Assembly: GCA_002794775.1 (NCBI GenBank)
Contig: NBAY01000038.1
Coordinates: 310,001-374,000 of the forward strand
DNA: 64,000 bases
Direction of reading: 5' to 3'
Source of the DNA: Porodaedalea pini
Taxonomy: Eukaryota; Basidiomycota; Agaricomycetes; Hymenochaetales; Hymenochaetaceae
The position numbers and the translations under genes are program-made. The notes beneath the pieces are model-generated. The model was not told the origin of the DNA and searched no databases. It worked only from the letters and a program-made list of their open reading frames with translations. This document shows positions 59,501 to 64,000 of this stretch, piece after piece. Every line of letters starts with the position of its first letter. Within the stretch, counting starts at the first letter, position 1.

Positions 59501-59980
59501 CTGTTCTAGATCCTAGAGGCCTACTCAGCCTTACTGAGAAAATGAGGAGTCATGGGCCACCTGAGCCATAAAAATATTGATACCTGTCAGGAGACTCCCT
59601 AATGGTAATGCAAGCTGAAGGAAGTGGTAGTAGGTGGGTAATCCCCAAATATGCAAGGTGAAAGCTGTAACCGACCATCAGTGCCTTATCATGGGTCAAC
59701 TGAAGTACAGAGGAGGGATCTCCTTACCATATTGGAAGTGATCATATCCATAGGCAAAAGAGCAATCTTTTTGCACGCATTTGTAACTAAATAGTGGCTG
59801 ATGTGTGTAATAAATGCATGCAAAAAGAAAAAAAAAAAAGCCAACTTTATGTTGAAGGTTATGAGTATGCTTCTTGTATCAAAGAAGTGAGAGTGGACTA
59901 ACATGATTGTACAGCCATCTAAGAATGTAGAGGCTTAGGATATATCATGGAAAGAAGAAACTGCAATGTAGAGGACTTAC
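59501..59980. other. Unassigned DNA between GypB and the MFS exon
   Basis: AT-rich, short ORFs only. With 10816-11145 it would make up the MFS intron in which GypB landed, but 0.8 kb is long for introns in this genome, so an older, unrecognised insertion may be included. Confidence 0.35.
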
Positions 59981-61874
59981 AAGAGAAAAATGTGAATCAT
60001 ACTGCAGAGTTTAGCACAAAGGGAGGAGGCCTCAGTAAGGCCTTTATGAGACTTATATTGCTTAAATAACTCCATGGCTTGAGTTCTTCAATGAAACTCT
60101 TCGGTTTTGAAGTCTCCTGAAATGTAGCTGACAAGCTTAGAGTCTTTGGTATTTTCTCAGTTTCTCCATCAGCTACCTCTCCATTGCATATATCTGAGCC
60201 CAAAGGACAGGCTTTTGCATCCAGTTCAACTATATCTTCAAGATTGCTGTTGTAGTCAGCATTGTATGTACTGCCATAATTATACTTAGGTAAAAAATGA
60301 GAATAAATCAGGCAAGCTTATTTGAAAGGAGATAAATAATAGTACTATCATTTCAGGCATAAGAAAAATTGATGTAAGCAGAGTGACTCCAAACATGACC
60401 ATAATTATCCAAAATGTCCACCTAAGGAAAGGAGGGTCAGAGTGTTGCATTGAATAAGTGTGTGGTTCTTTCACCTTTACCCAAGGCTGTTTATAACAGG
60501 ACTATTAATAATCAGTGTTATCTTCAATGTATCAATGATTGCTCCTTTGAGAGTGCTGTATTGGCATGCTTACCATGATACCTCCTGTAAAATAATAAGA
60601 ACACATTGAATATGATCTCAGGAGACAGAATCTACAAACCTCTGATAGTGAAATTCTAGATAGCTATATGCTTTCCCCTTTTATAAACCTGGGCAGAACT
60701 GAGATGACTGGAAGGGAAGATATCCAGAACTGTACCAACAAAAAAGACATCCCCTATACTAGCTGCTGCAAGAGCCTCATAGGGAGCCATTCTGAAGCCT
60801 GCGAGAACAATTTTTTTAGAAATACAGACAAAGCAGCAGCAGCAGAAAACTGTACCTTGAAATACTCAGGCAGCTTTAAATGAGTTGATATTTGCTGATC
60901 TGGGGACACATCAAACTCTCTAGTAGGCTGTTCCCTAGAAGTCTCAAACCTTATGGCCCAGATACCTTGAGGGATAGTAAAAGTAGAGAGAATCTAGGTC
61001 ATTAATCTTTCCGTTCAGATGATTATCCCTGTTCAAAGAGCTTACATGTGAAAAACTGGCATGCTGAAGCAAACAAGAAGACAGGCCGACAACCAATCTT
61101 GATGCTCAGAGAGCCTTGAAGAAGAGTAAAAATTCTGAAAGCCAGTGATAGGTCTGCATTAGTTCCTGCTACAGTATCGACAGAGACATCCCATTTGGTG
61201 GTGATGTCTTTAAACCCAGCACTGTATAAGCAATGAAGAGAGTTTTAGAGTCAGAGCATGATTTATACCTCAGACATGCACTTGAGAAGATGCCCAATAG
61301 ATCCACTCAATGTCACAAATAAAAATCAAATAATGACAAATCCAAAAGCATAGAAAAACCCTACACAAGACCAGCAGCTAGACAGAGACTGTTGAGAGTA
61401 AGAAGGTGGAAGTAAATAATTAGATAATCAAAAGCAACCATCCATGGGAAATTAGGTTCTACCTCTAATAATGGCACTCAATTTTCTACTGCAGCCAGTT
61501 CAATGGGTCCTTCAGTGCACAAAAGATTCCAGTGGGGTTGTCAACATTACTGCAACTTCAGCACACCTTTGGATCATCTGAAGGCTGCAGAATAAGCACA
61601 ATATTCTTGTTGCTTTGTCTGTTGCAAGGGGGTGAGCTGTTCATTCACATCTGAGTTTGAAGTTGCACTGATATTTTACTCACCCAACTGCATGCTTTAA
61701 CTGAAAATATGTGATAGCGGTGTCAGAATCCAAGAGTGTCTTCTCACTGAGGAGTGCCATCCCAGGAACCTGTCCACATGGCAAAACAATGTCAAGATGT
61801 CTTTCTCTCACTCATTCCAAGCATTCACTCACATGCTGTCCAAGCTTTTTGTCTTTGAGCACTCCGAAGGCCAT
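59981..61874 (-). pseudogene. MFS transporter, N-terminal half (start to TM7)
   Basis: Starts at ATG 61872-61874 (MAFGVLKDKKLGQH). Exons 61833-61874, 61684-61769 and 61567-61618 join in frame through 63- and 65-bp introns to NIVLILQPSDDPK, followed after another likely intron by DPLNWLQ and TAG. Further on come the motif-A region KIGCRPVFLFAS (about 61085-61120), MAPYEALAAASIGDVFF (about 60740-60790), LRWTFWIIMVMFGVTLLTS (TM6, about 60375-60430), the central loop with EELKPWSYL and KALLRPPPFV, and a donor GTAAGT after 59981. PSDDP-DPLNW, the APxE segment, and the PE after TM6 are signatures of fungal drug:H+ antiporter-type MFS proteins. Several stops. The rest is at 9035-10815. Confidence 0.75.
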
Positions 61875-62160
61875 GCTAGTAAGAGGATGAAGTTGACCTA
61901 ATGGAATCTGAATAGAATATATGCTCAGTTGGATGTAGTGTACACAACTCTGATTGGTATACCTGAATAGAATATGCTAGGTAGTATGAATGAATATAGG
62001 AAAGTAGAGAATATATTGAGATGATCACCTCAGTTGGATATAGTGTACACAATTGAGGTGGCAGAGTGAGCAGCTGGCAGAATATATGCTCAACCAGAAA
62101 AGGAAATTCGGACTGAAAGGAGGCTGGGAATGACTAAACTACTTAAATGAGCAACTAGCT

Positions 62161-62640
62161 GAAGTCCCGACTTCGCCGGGACTTCGCTTCAAATGCAGTG
62201 CTTAGATCCATCCCGGCTTCGCCAGGACTTGTTTTTAAAATGCAATGTTTAGATCCATCCTGGCTTTGCCCGGACTTGTTTTTTTAAATGCAATGCTTAG
62301 ATCCATCCTAGCTTTGCCAGGACTTGTTTTTTTAAATGCAATGCTTAGATCTATCCTGGCTTCGCCAGGACTTGTTTTTTTAAATGCAATGCTTAGATCT
62401 ATCCTGGCTTTGCCAGGACTTGTTTTTTTAAATGCAATGCTTAGATCCATCCTGGCTTCGCCAGGACTTGTTTTTTTAAATGCAATGCTTAGATCCATCC
62501 TGGCTTCGCCAGGACTTGTTTTTTTAAACGCAATGCTTAGATCCATCCTGGCTTCGCCAGGACTTGTTTTTTTAAACGCAATGCTTAGATCCATCCTAGC
62601 TTCACCAGGACTTGGGTTTAAACACAGTGCTCATATTTAT
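62161..62640 (+). repeat. 48-bp minisatellite of hairpin units
   Basis: Nine units of 48 bp marked by CTTAGATC, each containing TCCTGGC-TTC-GCCAGGA, a 7-bp stem with a 3-nt loop, and a T-run. A related hairpin, GAAGTCCCG...CGGGACTTC, opens the array. Because the unit is a multiple of three with no stop, both strands show long repetitive ORFs; these are by-products. Confidence 0.92.
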
Positions 62641-62672
62641 TCTGGCTTTATCTGAGTTCTACAGATAATATA

Positions 62673-62771
62673 CAGGTGGGTGTAAGTGATGGCTGAGTCA
62701 TGTGCAAGCTTTATGCAGCAACTCCCAGCCAAACTGGTGCACATGACTTAGCCTTCACTTACACCCACCTG
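62673..62771. mobile_element. Small TA-flanked hairpin (MITE-like)
   Basis: About 99 bp, ends CAGGTGGGTGTAAGTG and its complement, arms of ~38 bp with a few mismatches, TA on both sides (62671-62672, 62772-62773). Noncoding. The CAG...CTG ends and TA flanks recall Pal1 and Pal2, but the arm sequence is different. Confidence 0.65.
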
Positions 62772-62773
62772 TA

Positions 62774-64000
62774 TTATCTTAGTCTGTCTGGAAGAAACTT
62801 GAATTTTATTGTGAAATTCTAATTACACTAAAGCCCCACTAAATACAATATTGGTTGTCACATTATGTCAGTTGCCCATGTGTAAGGACAGGTGTAGTAA
62901 GCTTATGACTAATATGTACAATCTTTTCTTTTGTTTCTGCACATTTCTGCTTAACTTGCAACTTCTACAGTTATAGACAGCCATATTGTAGATCTCTCTT
63001 CCTCAATGTTTTCTGGAATGATGCTCAGTGCTGTATGATGAGGATCATGTAGGAATTCAATGCTTAAACAAAGATTTCCCTTGCTGACTTTTTCTCTGGA
63101 GGCTCTGACTTACTCACTCAGAGTACTGCTTTCAACCTTACATTGTACTTCACTGCAATCTTCAGTCTGGCTGCGAGTTATGCTCCTATGTTCTCAGCTT
63201 TATGTATCACCTTATTTTTCCTTGGGACATCCATTGGAGTGAGTCCTAATATAATATAAAGTGTAAGTCTGCCAGAGTGTTCTTACCACAGCTGACATGA
63301 CACCAACTGTCTGGATGTTGTGTCATGACTTGGAGTACTGAGTCTACACCACAATACCAAGTCTACACCATAACCATGCTGAGTCTGAGTCTGAGTGCCA
63401 AGTCTCATGATCGTGCCAAGTTTGAGCCCAAGTGCCGAGTCTGGTGAATGTACTGAGTCTGAGCCTGAAGACTGACTCTGAGCCTAAAACTTAGTGGCAG
63501 CATAGCCTCAGGACCTTCAGAGCAGTGCACGTTACATTCTATTTATATCCTTTTAATATTCCCTTCACTCCCCAACCCATCTGAAGCTAATGTGAACTTG
63601 TCCGATGCTTATACACACTCACACTGAGTCAAGTGATCCTTCAGCATGCAAATGCTGAGTTACATATTCCAAGAGCAATTCTCAATGGATTCCTTTCAGA
63701 CTGGTACTGTATAGTTCATATTATATAATCCTTTCTATTTGAACCCTTTCTAATGCCTTTGTTGCCTCAGTCTATCTGACAGCAACAAAGGTGAGTAGAC
63801 AATTTTCCTGTATATATTTCCAGTCTATCTGACAGCAACAAAGATTGTTTTGTCCTGTCTGTCTTGTGGGCTCAAGTGTTGGCACTACCCAGGTGCCTTC
63901 CATAAAGGTCCTGTGCTGTCTTATATATGCAAACTATTTTTTCATCATCAAGAAAGCTCAAATTAGTTGATGTGATGTGGCAATTTATACACCAATACTC
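62774..64000. other. No recognisable gene
   Basis: AT-rich. A GAGTCTGAG/CCAAGTC-rich low-complexity stretch lies at 63330-63490. At 63767-63845 a 22-bp word (AGTCTATCTGACAGCAACAA and two more bases) occurs twice, 54 bp apart, the first followed by GTGAGT; this resembles the repeat arrangement in GypC LTRs. No target duplication or partner was found. Confidence 0.35.

Noticed and set aside
62235..62655. Long ORFs on both strands of the minisatellite (about 119 and 136 codons of repeated peptide)
   Set aside because: The 48-bp unit is divisible by three and happens to lack stops; identical units give repetitive ORFs on either strand. No start context, flanking exon or domain.
63321..63834. Possible solo LTR (TGTCATGACTTGG ... 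TCTATCTGACA)
   Set aside because: TG...CA ends can be chosen, but the flanking 5-mers do not match and no partner copy is in the window.
1..64000. tRNA, rRNA or CRISPR loci
   Set aside because: No cloverleaf with A and B boxes, conserved rRNA blocks or regular spaced repeats were seen by eye; a dedicated scan was not possible.

Overview
The window looks like a piece of a basidiomycete (probably Agaricomycete) chromosome. Evidence: short GT-AG introns of about 55-70 bp, an NmrA-like and an MFS gene of fungal type, several chromodomain-bearing Ty3/gypsy retrotransposons, and decay dominated by CpG to TpG change. Almost everything between 9 and 62 kb is nested mobile DNA. Family calls are from motif recognition and by-eye alignment; no database search was run.

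Layout. 1-2863 is the 3' part of one chromovirus (GypA) with its 3' LTR. 2865-3674 is an unrecognised ORF that runs open into that LTR. 3.9-6.06 kb is a broken Tc1/mariner-type transposon. 7728-8851 is the one apparently intact host gene, a four-exon NmrA-like/isoflavone-reductase-type protein. Convergent to it, an MFS transporter gene on the minus strand begins at 61874 and ends near 9035. It is split in two: the N-terminal half lies at 59981-61874 and the C-terminal half at 9035-10815. Between them sits a 48-kb composite.

The composite is one old minus-strand Ty3/gypsy element, GypB (11146-59500, LTRs about 0.8 kb). Into it jumped copies of one younger chromovirus family, GypC: C1 (11645-24122, minus) containing C2 (14238-20512, plus); C3 (32529-39670, minus); C4 (41918-54384, plus) containing C5 (45124-51365, plus). 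All five GypC copies have 5-bp target duplications, and the GypB and GypC reading frames close up again when the insertions are removed on paper. Two copies of an ~840-bp palindromic, TA-flanked foldback element sit in the MFS gene (9663-10497) and in C3 (38154-39003). GypB also carries about 6 kb of extra sequence downstream of its integrase (24453-30545), including an intron-bearing coiled-coil gene on the opposite strand.

C5 is the biological centre of the window. It has LTRs differing at one base, intact gag and pol, and four signals of how such an element works: a TATA box; an 11-nt sequence about 33 nt downstream of it that is complementary to the primer-binding site (self-priming as in Tf1); a 916-nt leader with no ATG before gag; and a -1 frameshift cassette (GGGTTTT, 6-nt spacer, stem-loop) joining gag to pol. 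The pairing and the cassette are conserved in the sibling copies, the pairing with a compensating change. Beyond the MFS gene lie a 48-bp minisatellite of hairpins (62.16-62.64 kb), a small TA-flanked hairpin, and 1.2 kb with no recognisable gene.
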